Positions 14,432-21,260 are shown, numbered from the stretch's first letter. The stretch: DNA of 24,282 nt from an uncultured Bacteroidales bacterium (GCA_937901185.1 CALCHR010000034.1:1-24282), one strand, 5' to 3'. Notes: generated by a model from the sequence alone, not told the origin. A program made the numbers and translations.

Positions 14432-14504
14432 CCCCTCTCCTGACACTTCCCCTGGCGCCCCCTCGGGGGCTACCTCTTACTTAAAAATAGGAAGGAAGAA
14501 CACC

Positions 14505-14753
14505 GTGAAGAAGGAAACCATCTACGAACACGCCCGCCGGATCCACGAGCTGGACAGCCGCATCGACGAGCTCGGCCGAAGCGAAGGCCGGACCCTGGAG
14601 GACTACTCTGTCCGGGAGTTGGTGGCTGAGGCTCGTGACATCCTCTACCTCATGGAGGACTGGTACAGCGACGCCCACTACGACCAGAACGAAAAGCGGC
14701 GCCAGGTCCGCCTGCTCCGCAACTTCATCAAGAAGTGGGAGGTGATCGCATGA
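14505..14753 (+). CDS. Small helical hypothetical protein
   Basis: An 82-aa protein starting at GTG 14505 with AGGAAGGA at 14489-14496 (8 nt spacing). It is all-helical and highly charged: ETIYEHARRIHELDSRID, then 'YSVRELVAEARDILYLMEDWY' and 'KRRQVRLLRNFIKKWEVIA'. The stop overlaps the next start in ATGA, so the pair is translated together. I do not recognise a family. Its place with an HTH gene in a small + strand unit between late and early blocks suggests a regulatory or early accessory role, without proof. Confidence 0.65.
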   Translation: MKKETIYEHARRIHELDSRIDELGRSEGRTLEDYSVRELVAEARDILYLMEDWYSDAHYDQNEKRRQVRLLRNFIKKWEVIA

Positions 14754-14935
14754 CAGAACAGTGGACAGAGATCGCCCAGATCTGCAAGGACTACGGCCTG
14801 ACCCAGACGGCCCTGGCCAAGCGCTTCGGGATCCCGCTCCGGACCATCCAGGACTGGCACGCCAACCGAAGAGTCCCGCCCGGCTACGTCGTCCGGATGA
14901 TGATCGAGCTGCTGAATCACGACCGGCAGCAGTAA
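14750..14935 (+). CDS. Small helix-turn-helix DNA-binding protein
   Basis: A 61-aa protein; I choose the ATG at 14750 because it overlaps the previous stop (ATGA) and an upstream GTG-type start at 14735 lacks a clear site. The core YGLTQTALAKRFGIPLRTIQDW is a textbook helix-turn-helix (helix 2 TQTALAKRF, turn GIP, recognition helix LRTIQDWHANRR), followed by VPPGYVVRMMIELLNH, a typical helix after the HTH. It resembles minimal Cro/C1-like or Tnp-type HTH proteins. It may bind the palindromic operator at 14240-14258 and so autoregulate (inference). A strong terminator follows directly. Confidence 0.75.
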   Translation: MTEQWTEIAQICKDYGLTQTALAKRFGIPLRTIQDWHANRRVPPGYVVRMMIELLNHDRQQ

Positions 14936-14940
14936 CAGAG

Positions 14941-14978
14941 AGAGCCCAGGAGCTTCGGCCCCTGGGCTCTTTCGTTTT
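14941..14978 (+). terminator. Intrinsic terminator with UUCG loop between convergent operons
   Basis: The stem AGAGCCCAGG / CCTGGGCTCT (14941-14950 and 14961-14970) continues after one A-C mismatch into GC-TTCG-GC, a very stable tetraloop. TTCGTTTT follows on the + strand. The - strand side has no T-run, so it works mainly rightward. Its T-run overlaps the stop codon of the opposing gene. Confidence 0.88.
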
Positions 14979-15327
14979 ACCAATAGTCCCGTAGGAACGG
15001 GAAAAGGGTCTTCCACTTCTCCCAGCCCTCCGGGCCGAGGATCTCCTTGATCCGCTTCGCCAGATCCCGCTGGACGATGACCAGCTCCTTCTTTTTGGAC
15101 TGGTCCTCTGCCAGCTCCTGCATGATCGCCTCCGCGATCTCCAGCTTCCAGGCGAGGAAATCATTCACCAGATCGGGGGCTCGGCCTGGGCCGACCTGGA
15201 GCCTGTCATGAACGGACAGCAGCATGGCGATGGTGTCAATCTCCACATGGGTCTGCACCTTGGCCGAGGCCTTGGCGTCCGCCTGGGCCTGGAGCTGCGC
15301 GAGGAAGGGGTTCTGCTTCTTAGCCAT
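14977..15327 (-). CDS. Hypothetical protein, last gene of the early operon
   Basis: A 116-aa helical protein. AAGGAGGA lies 7 nt upstream of the ATG at 15327. The start MAKKQNPFLAQLQAQADAKASAKVQ is basic and polar, then 'HVEIDTIAMLLSVHDRLQVGPGRAPDLVNDFL', a long helix 'EIAEAIMQELAEDQSKKKELVIV', and an aromatic end 'WEKWKTLFPFLRDYW'. Proteins of this look occur at the end of replication or regulation operons in gut clostridial phages, usually unannotated; I know no function. It overlaps the preceding gene by 8 nt. Confidence 0.7.
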   Translation of the reverse strand: MAKKQNPFLAQLQAQADAKASAKVQTHVEIDTIAMLLSVHDRLQVGPGRAPDLVNDFLAWKLEIAEAIMQELAEDQSKKKELVIVQRDLAKRIKEILGPEGWEKWKTLFPFLRDYW

Positions 15328-15493
15328 CTGTCAGTCCTCCTTCCGGCGATTGCGACAGTACCTTTTTTGCGTATGCGTTTATTTGTTTCTGTCTGTGCAG
15401 ATACCGCGTGCGCCACGGCTTGCATCCCCGAAATTCGCACCGTTCTTTACCTTTACGCTTGCACTTATCGCAAGGGTATGGGTATTTGTCCAT
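15320..15493 (-). CDS. Small Cys-rich (zinc-finger-like) protein
   Basis: A 57-aa protein. Of the possible starts I take the ATG at 15493 (MDKYPYPCDKC...), because GAGGAGG then lies 7 nt upstream; the ATG at 15499 would be only 1-2 nt from that site. The N-terminal half carries four Cys as CDKC-x8-C-x4-C (CDKCKRKGKERCEFRGC), a likely zinc knuckle, followed by a basic tail (KPWRTRYLHRQKQINAYAKKV). It may bind nucleic acid. The gene starts 2 nt after the MazG-like gene ends and overlaps the next start by 8 nt. Confidence 0.65.
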   Translation of the reverse strand: MDKYPYPCDKCKRKGKERCEFRGCKPWRTRYLHRQKQINAYAKKVLSQSPEGGLTDG

Positions 15494-15495
15494 AA

Positions 15496-15789
15496 TCATT
15501 CCTCCTCTGCAGCCTGCAGGCGCTGGACCCACCGCTCCAGCTTGGCCGTCATGGTTTGGAGGTGTTCTCCCGTGTAGTCGTCCAGCCCCAGCACGACGGT
15601 GAGGAGCACCACGTCGGCGATCTCTTCCTTCAGGGCCGCCAGGGCTTCGTCCTGGGCGACCGGCGTGGGGTTAATGTTTCCGTACGTCCGGCGCAGCTTC
15701 AGGGCTGCGTGGCCCAGCTCCGCGGCCTCCTCGGCCAGCTGAGCCAGCAGCTCCTCCTGGGGCATCTTCTCTCGAATAAAATCCAGCAT
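15496..15789 (-). CDS. MazG-like nucleotide pyrophosphohydrolase
   Basis: A 97-aa all-alpha protein with the MazG/dUTPase-2 type metal site: EEAAE near residues 20-24 (LAEEAAELGHAALKLRR) and EIAD near 56-59 (ALKEEIADVVLLTVVLG), the E-E-x-x-E ... E-x-x-D pattern that holds Mg2+. Members hydrolyse NTPs or dNTPs to NMP and PPi; phage forms are proposed to clean nucleotide pools or lower host alarmone. CAGGAGGG stands 6 nt before the ATG. It lies in the early operon next to two tiny genes. The family is clear; the substrate is unknown. Confidence 0.82.
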   Translation of the reverse strand: MLDFIREKMPQEELLAQLAEEAAELGHAALKLRRTYGNINPTPVAQDEALAALKEEIADVVLLTVVLGLDDYTGEHLQTMTAKLERWVQRLQAAEEE

Positions 15790-15791
15790 GA

Positions 15792-15935
15792 TCAGCCCTC
15801 CTGTTTTTCACACCAGCGGAGAAGTCCAGCCAATAGCAGGAACGCAGGACTACCCCACACCAACCAATCATTCCCGATCGCGATACCGAACCCCAGCAGG
15901 AAGCCACCCATGAGTGCGGCGAATAAAGAGTGCAT
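15792..15935 (-). CDS. 47-aa membrane microprotein with two hydrophobic helices
   Basis: ATG at 15935 with GGAGGT about 5 nt upstream, TGA at 15792. The sequence is MHSLFAALMGGFLLGFGIAI, then GNDWLVWGSPAFLLLAGLLR and a polar end WCEKQEG: two membrane helices with a short loop. It fills the space between the ArpU-like gene (1 nt away) and the MazG-like gene (2 nt away), so the operon has no gap here. I do not recognise it. A small early membrane protein could act in superinfection exclusion or membrane attachment of replication, but this is speculation. Confidence 0.65.
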   Translation of the reverse strand: MHSLFAALMGGFLLGFGIAIGNDWLVWGSPAFLLLAGLLRWCEKQEG

Positions 15936-15936
15936 A

Positions 15937-16350
15937 TTATACCTCCTTCAATTTCAGCAGGGCGTAGCCGTGGAGCCGATACGTCGTCCGCTCACTGTAG
16001 CCCAGCTTCTGCATCTTGTTTATAACGGCCGGCCAGCTCCTGCCGGAGACGTAAAGCTCCCGCATGACCACCCGCTCAGCCGTATCTCCCAGAGACTCGA
16101 TGGCCTGCTCGATGGCGAGCTGCCGGGTCTCCTTCTCGGCCAGCTGGTCCTTGTACAGCGCCACCAGGCGGATGTGCCGATCCACTGCGCCGTCCATGGT
16201 GGATCGATCGCCAGAGGGCACCCGAGGCGTGGAGGTGAACCGCTGACCCTTCGGGGAGTATAGCGAGGACTCCAGGACGGCCAGCTGCTCCTTCAGCTGC
16301 TGGACCTCCAGGACTAAGGCTCTATAGCTTTTAAAATCACTTTTCTCCAT
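15937..16350 (-). CDS. Sigma-region-4-like late regulator (ArpU/DUF1492-like)
   Basis: A 137-aa protein. Residues 1-30 form a coiled coil (FKSYRALVLEVQQLKEQLAVL). Residues about 60-90 are helical (RLVALYKDQLAEKETRQLAIEQAI). The C-terminal 45 residues form a sigma-70 region 4-type HTH: 'ERVVMRELYVSGRSWPAVINKM' then 'GYSERTTYRLHGYALLKL'. This layout is shared by ArpU/RinA/DUF1492-type phage proteins, which switch on packaging and late genes. Its place near the end of the early operon fits an early-to-late switch. It overlaps the preceding small gene by 14 nt. Confidence 0.8.
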   Translation of the reverse strand: MEKSDFKSYRALVLEVQQLKEQLAVLESSLYSPKGQRFTSTPRVPSGDRSTMDGAVDRHIRLVALYKDQLAEKETRQLAIEQAIESLGDTAERVVMRELYVSGRSWPAVINKMQKLGYSERTTYRLHGYALLKLKEV

Positions 16351-16546
16351 GTGTTAATTCATCCTCTCGTGCGGGGCCGTCCTCGAAGATCTCGTAGCTC
16401 TTCGGGCCAAGTCCCCGCTTTTGCCTGTTTAACTGCCTGAAAAAGCTCCCCCGGTCTATGCCCAGAGCGTCAGCGCACTCCCGGGAGGTGCCGTAGACTA
16501 TAATGGGTCGATCGGTTCCGCGCTCATAGACTGAGTACATATTCAC
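16337..16546 (-). CDS. Small putative DNA-binding protein
   Basis: A 69-aa protein starting at GTG 16546, which overlaps the helicase stop in GTGA. It begins MNMYSVYERGTDRPIIVYGT, continues 'SRECADALGIDRGSFFRQLNRQK', which reads as a helix-turn-helix-like unit, and ends with a polar tail. Short proteins of the form 'Y.V.......I..GT..ECA..LGI....F' are frequent in clostridial phage early operons. DNA binding is likely but the target is unknown. Confidence 0.65.
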   Translation of the reverse strand: MNMYSVYERGTDRPIIVYGTSRECADALGIDRGSFFRQLNRQKRGLGPKSYEIFEDGPAREDELTHGEK

Positions 16547-17928
16547 GACCGCGCCACCTCCCGCAGCACCTCCAGGCGTAGCGCCTCTATGGCCGCCGCC
16601 TGGCCTACTTCTTTACGGGACAGGGCCTCCAGGACTCGCTCGTCGTGGGTGCCCTTCAGCACGATGTGGAAGATCCGGCAGACCTCCGTCTGGCCGGGCC
16701 GGTTTAGGCGCTCGTTGGCCTGCTGGTAGAGCTCCAGCGACCAGGTCAGGCCGAACCAGATCAGGATGTGGCCGCCGTATTGCAGGTTTAGGCCGTGGCC
16801 GATGCTGGCCGGGTGGGCGATGGCCACCGGGATCTTGCCCTCATTCCAGTCGCGGATGTCCTGGGAGGTGTCCAGCTTCCGGCATGGGATCCGGGCCCTG
16901 ATCCGATCCTCGTCGTGCTGGTAGGCGTAGAGGATCAGCACCGGGTCACCCCCGGCCTGCTCCACGAGCTCCTCCAGGGCCTCCAGCTTGAGATCGTGGA
17001 GCTCATGCACCTGCTTGTCCATGTCGTAGATCGCGCCGTTTGCGAACTGCAGGAGCTTGTTGGTGAGCGCTGCAGCGGAGCCGGCGACGATGTCGCCCTC
17101 GGCGTCCAGGCACTCCAGGACCTTGTCCCGCTCGAATTGTTTGTACTTCTTCAGCAGAGCATCGGACGGCCGGACCGCCACGTCGGTGTAGATCTGGCCG
17201 GGGAGGCTCAGGACGTCCTCCTTCCGGATGCTCATGCAGATGTCGCTGATCCTGTCGTAGACCTCAGCCTCCGCGCCCTCCTTGGGCTTGTAGCTGTAGA
17301 CGACGTAGCCGTTGGACTTCTCCGGCACCAGGTACCGGGCCCGGAAGGCGCCCAGGGTCTTGCCCAGGCGCTCCCCGAGATCCAGCAGGTACATCTCCGG
17401 CCAGAGATCCTCCAGGCCGTTGGGGCGGGGCGTGCCGGTCAGGCCGATGAAGCGCTTGATCCTGCCGCGCATCCGCCGGAGGGCCTTCCAGCGCTTCGCC
17501 TGGGCGGACTTGAAGCTGGAGAGCTCATCCACCACGACGATCGGGAAGGGCCAGCGGCCGCCCAGGTGGTCGATCAGCCAGCAGACATTCTCCCGGTTGA
17601 TGACGTAGAGGTCAGCGAAGGGGCCCTCGAAGACGCTCCGCAGGGCGTCGATCCGCTGCTTGGCCGTGCCCATGATCGGCCGGATCCGCAGATGCTGCAG
17701 GTGCTCCCAGGTGCTCGCCTCAGTCGTCCAGGTGTCCAGGGCGACGCGCTTCGGAGCGATGACCAGCACGGGGCCGTCCTCCAGGAAGTCGTGCAGGAGG
17801 CGGTCCAGCGCCGTGAGAGTGGTCACAGTCTTGCCGGTGCCCATGCCCCAGATCAGCGCAGCGGCCGGGTGCTCGATGATCCAGCGGATCCCGGCCTCTT
17901 GGTGAGGATAGGGGTGGAAGGTCTTCAT
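16543..17928 (-). CDS. SNF2-family DEAD-like helicase
   Basis: A 461-aa ATPase. The ATG at 17928 is chosen because AGGAGGTAG lies 4 nt upstream; an earlier in-frame start at 18021 would overlap the zinc-ribbon gene. Helicase motifs in order: Q-like HPYPHQEAG (5-13), Walker A GMGTGKT (28-34), Ia-like VLVIAPKRVALDTW, Walker B/DExx IVVVDELSSFK, motif III LTGTPRPNGLEDLW, motif V AHPASIGHGLNLQYGG and motif VI QQANERLNRPGQ. This set is typical of phage SNF2-type translocases located beside VRR-NUC and VapE genes. Translocation or remodelling of duplex DNA during replication or recombination is the expected role. The length is near the phage norm. Confidence 0.9.
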   Translation of the reverse strand: MKTFHPYPHQEAGIRWIIEHPAAALIWGMGTGKTVTTLTALDRLLHDFLEDGPVLVIAPKRVALDTWTTEASTWEHLQHLRIRPIMGTAKQRIDALRSVFEGPFADLYVINRENVCWLIDHLGGRWPFPIVVVDELSSFKSAQAKRWKALRRMRGRIKRFIGLTGTPRPNGLEDLWPEMYLLDLGERLGKTLGAFRARYLVPEKSNGYVVYSYKPKEGAEAEVYDRISDICMSIRKEDVLSLPGQIYTDVAVRPSDALLKKYKQFERDKVLECLDAEGDIVAGSAAALTNKLLQFANGAIYDMDKQVHELHDLKLEALEELVEQAGGDPVLILYAYQHDEDRIRARIPCRKLDTSQDIRDWNEGKIPVAIAHPASIGHGLNLQYGGHILIWFGLTWSLELYQQANERLNRPGQTEVCRIFHIVLKGTHDERVLEALSRKEVGQAAAIEALRLEVLREVARS

Positions 17929-17939
17929 GGTTCTACCTC

Positions 17940-18089
17940 CTAAAAACCGAATAGCCGCTTTGTGAGGTTGCTCGGTTCTCTGTTTTTTGTATAGCCACAA
18001 CGTCTGCACCGTTGGTACCACTCACCCTCTACCAGCTTTGCTTTGCATTTGGGACATTTTGTAGATTGTTGTTTTTTAGGTTTTGCCAT
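17940..18089 (-). CDS. 49-aa zinc-ribbon protein
   Basis: ATG at 18089 with GGAGGTAG 6-9 nt upstream; TAG at 17942-17940. The peptide is MAKPKKQQSTKCPKCKAKLV, then EGEWYQRCRRCGYTKNREPS and NLTKRLFGF. Two CxxC pairs (Cys12/15 and Cys28/31) form a zinc ribbon with basic flanks. It overlaps the VRR-NUC gene end by 14 nt and ends 11 nt before the helicase start, whose ribosome binding site lies in this gene's stop region. Nucleic-acid binding or a partner of nuclease or helicase is plausible. The codons are AT-richer than its neighbours. Confidence 0.7.
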   Translation of the reverse strand: MAKPKKQQSTKCPKCKAKLVEGEWYQRCRRCGYTKNREPSNLTKRLFGF

Positions 18090-18474
18090 CTTCATCTACC
18101 TCCGAGTCGTTGTGGATCGCCTCGAACTGCTCCGGGGTAATGGGGCAGGGCCCCGGGCAGGACCAGTGGACCTTCCGCCCTCTCAGCAGGTCGCGGATGG
18201 AGAGATCCAGCGCCCGCAGGTCCGCCTCGTTGTAGACGTGCCACACCATAAAGCCGAGATCCTGGAGCCACTCGCGCCACTTCTTCTGCAGAGCGGCCAC
18301 CCTGCCGCCCTTGGGTCGCTTCGTCTCGACGAAGATGATCCGGCCGCCGGGCAGCAGAGCCAGCCGATCAGGCACACCGGCCCAGCCAGGGCTGACCCAC
18401 TTCGGGCACTTGCCGCCGTGGCGCTTGATCATGTCAACGAGCTTCTGCTCGATGTCTTTTTCCATCGGTGTCAT
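18076..18474 (-). CDS. VRR-NUC domain nuclease
   Basis: A 132-aa single-domain nuclease of the PD-(D/E)XK superfamily. The VRR-NUC pattern is clear: an N-terminal helix with Glu (MEKDIEQKLVDMIKRHGG), the GVPDRLALLPGG segment with the active-site Asp, then FVETKRPKGGRV containing the E-x-K pair, and the helix 'ALQKKWREWLQDLGFMVWHV' with its conserved Gln. Phage VRR-NUC proteins act on branched DNA and commonly sit beside SNF2 and VapE genes. AAAGGAGGA precedes the ATG at 18474 by about 7 nt. The first 41 nt overlap the preceding small gene. The C-terminal extension (about residues 95-132) is Pro/Cys-bearing and not part of the core. Confidence 0.9.
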   Translation of the reverse strand: MTPMEKDIEQKLVDMIKRHGGKCPKWVSPGWAGVPDRLALLPGGRIIFVETKRPKGGRVAALQKKWREWLQDLGFMVWHVYNEADLRALDLSIRDLLRGRKVHWSCPGPCPITPEQFEAIHNDSEVDEDGKT

Positions 18475-18586
18475 GCTTGGCTCCTCCTTTTACGCATTTC
18501 TCGCAGTACCAACGGAGCTCCCGCTGGCCTTTGACTTTGACCCAGATGCCGGTGGTGATGATTTTTCTGCAGATAGCGCACTGCAT
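18434..18586 (-). CDS. 50-aa Cys-rich protein coupled to the primase gene
   Basis: ATG at 18586 overlaps the primase stop in TAATG, and the stop is TGA at 18436-18434. The peptide MQCAICRKIITTGIWVKVKG then QRELRWYCEKCVKGGAKHDT has CxxC pairs at Cys3/6 and Cys28/31, the spacing of a small zinc finger, and a basic tail. It lacks a well-placed ribosome binding site of its own, so translational coupling to the primase is likely. It overlaps VRR-NUC by 41 nt in another frame. The conserved Cys pairs and the stop-start overlap make it credible despite its size. Confidence 0.6.
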   Translation of the reverse strand: MQCAICRKIITTGIWVKVKGQRELRWYCEKCVKGGAKHDTDGKRHRAEAR

Positions 18587-20952
18587 TATCGCTCATTCCC
18601 CTCCCTCTTGTAGTAGCGCTGCCGGCCATACAGCCGGGTGGATGTTTTCGCGTTGCCCTGGTGCCGCCACTCGGGCAACTTGGCCATGATGGCGCTGAGC
18701 CGTTTCCCCTCGTAGGTGTCCATCTTGTCCGGGTTTTGACCCAGGGCCTCCGCCCAGATCTCATATCCGCAAACAGTCCCGCGCTTGACGGTGCCGGGGA
18801 GACTGTCCTCCAGCCACGCTCGGCGGGAGTAGAGATCCTTCTCCTCCCAGTCCTCCGGCAGCAGGCGGTCCAGATAAGCCGCAACAATTCCAACCCGGGG
18901 ATCCTCCTCCTCGTAGAGCTCCTGGACCTCGCGGGCAGCGGCCTCCAGCTCAGGAGGCAGGTAGAGCGGCTCGCCTTTGTGGTAGAGGGCCACAGCCTCG
19001 CCCCAGATCTGGCGGACCATCTCAGGCGTCAGCTCGTCCCACATATCCAGCCGGGGCTGGTTCGGGGTGTCGACCACCCAGAAGCGCCGGTTGCCTGTGG
19101 TGTCCCGAAGGAACTGGGACTCGTTGGTCGTGCCGATAAAGATGCACTGCCGGGGGAACTCCTGGAGCCGTCGGCCATAGGCAGGACGGAAGCGGTCGGA
19201 CTGTTTGCTGATGTATAGCTTGATGGTCTCGGCCTCGGCCTTCCTCATGCCTGCCAGCTCGCCGATCTCCACGATCCAGGCGCCCTGCACCTGCTCGTAG
19301 GCTTCCTTTCCTTGCATGGTGGTGAAGGTATCGGAGAACCACTCGCCGCCGAGCTTGGCGATCAGGGCGGACTTGCCCAGGCCCTGCCGGCCGCGGAGGG
19401 TCAGCATATAGTCGAACTTGCAGCCGGGCCGGTAGATCCGGGCCACGGCAGCGACCAGGGCCTTCCGGGTGACCGCTCTGGTATAGGGGCTATCCTCGGC
19501 GCCCAGGTAGTCGACCAGGAGGGTCTCCAGGCGGGGCACCTCATCCCACTCGCAGCCGTCCAGGTAGTCCCGGACCGGGTGGAACCTGTGGGCCATGGCG
19601 ACCACGTTGACCGCGTCGAAGATCTTGTCCTTGCCGCTGAGGCCGTAGACCCGCTCCAGGTAGTAGCGCAGATCCGCGTCGTCGGCGTCGGACCATTGTC
19701 TCTCGCCTTTACCCTTCCTCCAGGGCAGGGAGCCGAGGGCCACGATGTTGTGGCTCATCTCGTTGAAGCCGATCCGGTCCACCAGGCCAGGGTCGCCGTT
19801 GAGGATGATCACCACGTTTTCGATGGTGGAGGCGATGGCGCCCTTCTCCGTGAGCCTGAGCTTCCGGGTCCAGTCCTCCACCTCCGGCAGACCTTCGGCG
19901 AAGGCCTCCTGGGCCTCGGCCATCCGGTCCTCCACGATCTGGCCCTTGACCCGCTCATCCGCGGCGGCCAGCTCCACCATGGCCTTGTAGGAGGGCCGGC
20001 TGGTGATCGGGGTGGCGGGATCGATGCCGTCGTCCAGGGCAGCGAACTTGTGCAGCCGGACCAGGTCCCAGGCGTTGCACAGCTGCATGGATGCCGGATC
20101 CGTGGCGTGGTGGGAGTAGGAGAACTTCCCCTCGTAGGTGATCACGCCGGAGGCCGTGCTGCCCTCGGTGTAGGTGTACCGGTCGCCCTCGCTGGGCTGG
20201 TAGACCGGGACGAAGGTCTCGATCGCCTCCTCGATGGAGTAGGCCCGGCAGAAGGCGCCGACCAGGCCTGGCTTCTCCAGCGGGTCCTTCTGCTTGGCTG
20301 CGGTCTTCTTGATGACCTCTGCCACCCGGGAGCTCATGGGCCAGCTTGACACATCGCGCCAGTCGTGGTATGAGGCCAGGATCGCGTCCGGATCCAGGAA
20401 GGCGCCGTCCGTGTATTGGAAGATGTACTCCGCGTCCTGGGAGGCGCTCGGCCAGTACATCATGCGCTGGGGCTGGTAGCTGGTGTCGTCAAATTGATCG
20501 ATGCCCAGGGTGGCAGCCACGCGCCGACCGATGGCCTGGTATTCTTCCGGGGAGACATTCCTCGCCAGGGGCACCACGAGGCGGAGGCGGGGCTTCTCCG
20601 GGGTGTGTTTATGCGTTGAGTAAATGGCGCCGGCGTTGCCGAAGAGCAGCTCCCAGTCGTCCCAGAGGCTGCCGGTGGCGAAGTCCGCGTCCAGGCAGAG
20701 GAGGGAGCGGTGGCGGATGTCGGAGCGGTTGCCGTTGTTACAGTAGCCGCCCACGAAGCCGCCGACGTCCTTGATCTCGCTCTGCTGCTCGCGGCCCATG
20801 GCCTTGTACTCGGCCACGGTCTCCGGGGTCCGGGTCTCCTTGGCCATCCGATCCAGGAGCTCCGACCACTGCATGGGCCGGTTTTTCCAGGTCTTCGTCT
20901 TCCGGGAATTGCCCAGAGCCACGTCGAGCGCTTTGTCGTTTTGAATGTTCAA
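18586..20952 (-). CDS. VapE-type primase-helicase (virulence-associated E family)
   Basis: A 788-aa replication protein starting at TTG 20952: CACCTCC on the + strand (GGAGGTG on the - strand, 20966-20960) lies 7 nt upstream and the start overlaps the previous stop as TTGA. An upstream in-frame start at 21093 would run through the zinc-ribbon gene. The N-terminal domain looks like a primase-polymerase: LLCLDADF (Asp88, Asp90), STHKHTPEKPRLR (His114) and LVVPLAR. The C-terminal VapE/SF3-like ATPase shows Walker A GRQGLGKSAL (Lys527), an acidic 'WIVEIGEL' strand, 'KLYISKQSDRFRPAYGRR' and 'IFIGTTNESQFL' with a sensor Asn, ending FWVVD. It is expected to prime and unwind the phage origin. Confidence 0.9.
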   Translation of the reverse strand: MNIQNDKALDVALGNSRKTKTWKNRPMQWSELLDRMAKETRTPETVAEYKAMGREQQSEIKDVGGFVGGYCNNGNRSDIRHRSLLCLDADFATGSLWDDWELLFGNAGAIYSTHKHTPEKPRLRLVVPLARNVSPEEYQAIGRRVAATLGIDQFDDTSYQPQRMMYWPSASQDAEYIFQYTDGAFLDPDAILASYHDWRDVSSWPMSSRVAEVIKKTAAKQKDPLEKPGLVGAFCRAYSIEEAIETFVPVYQPSEGDRYTYTEGSTASGVITYEGKFSYSHHATDPASMQLCNAWDLVRLHKFAALDDGIDPATPITSRPSYKAMVELAAADERVKGQIVEDRMAEAQEAFAEGLPEVEDWTRKLRLTEKGAIASTIENVVIILNGDPGLVDRIGFNEMSHNIVALGSLPWRKGKGERQWSDADDADLRYYLERVYGLSGKDKIFDAVNVVAMAHRFHPVRDYLDGCEWDEVPRLETLLVDYLGAEDSPYTRAVTRKALVAAVARIYRPGCKFDYMLTLRGRQGLGKSALIAKLGGEWFSDTFTTMQGKEAYEQVQGAWIVEIGELAGMRKAEAETIKLYISKQSDRFRPAYGRRLQEFPRQCIFIGTTNESQFLRDTTGNRRFWVVDTPNQPRLDMWDELTPEMVRQIWGEAVALYHKGEPLYLPPELEAAAREVQELYEEEDPRVGIVAAYLDRLLPEDWEEKDLYSRRAWLEDSLPGTVKRGTVCGYEIWAEALGQNPDKMDTYEGKRLSAIMAKLPEWRHQGNAKTSTRLYGRQRYYKREGNER

Positions 20953-21260
20953 GTGTCCACACCTCCGTCCATTTTTGCCCCGCAGTTGGGGCAGTGATTG
21001 CTTTGATTTCTTCCATTGGAATACCCGCAGACAGAACACTTGTAAGTCACCCATTTTTCCCGGTTCTTTATCCGGTAAGGAACATGGTGGCAATCACCGC
21101 CAACAACCCACCGCCCATGCACCACCTCCGCGTACTTCGTACGGTCTTTGTATACGGGGCAATCTTTGCCCCAGAACAAGTACCAAGCGTCTGGCGCTTC
21201 GCAAGTATACGGGTGGTCTTCGCACGCTTCGAAGTGTAAGCAGCCCTTGCAGTCGTTCAT
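20949..21260 (-). CDS. Zinc-ribbon protein (103 aa)
   Basis: I choose ATG 21260 because it overlaps the preceding stop in ATGA; an ATG 9 nt earlier (21269) is also possible. The N-terminal part has scattered Cys (CKGCLHFEACEDHPYTC), the middle has the KYAEVVHGRWVV phrase, and the end carries a classic ribbon YKCSVCGYSNG ... NHCPNCGAKM. The 'VVHGRW ... CSxCG ... CPNCGAKM' layout is widespread in gut Bacillota phages and has no proven function. The codon use is AT-richer than in its neighbours. It lies between the methyltransferase-like and primase genes. Confidence 0.75.
   Translation of the reverse strand: MNDCKGCLHFEACEDHPYTCEAPDAWYLFWGKDCPVYKDRTKYAEVVHGRWVVGGDCHHVPYRIKNREKWVTYKCSVCGYSNGRNQSNHCPNCGAKMDGGVDT

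Larger units (their letters stand above)
14268..14480 (+). ncRNA. Structured leader/mRNA with two alternative long-range pairings
   Basis: Two leader segments of the predicted + transcript have strong complements downstream of the 41-codon ORF. Segment A 14268-14281 pairs with 14431-14445 (14 bp, one bulged T). Segment B 14280-14294, which contains the AGGAGGT ribosome binding site, pairs with 14466-14480 (15 bp, one G-T). The order A-B-A'-B' and the shared bases 14280-14281 mean the pairings are alternative or form a pseudoknot. A small hairpin at 14457-14470 (GCCCC / GGGGC) competes for B'. This looks like a translation switch; that is inference. Confidence 0.55.

Noticed and set aside
16795..17943. 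382-codon open frame on the + strand across the helicase
   Set aside because: Antisense shadow; all SNF2 helicase motifs are on the - strand.
19312..20349. 345-codon open frame on the + strand across the primase
   Set aside because: Antisense shadow of the VapE-like gene; no ribosome binding site and no recognisable domain.
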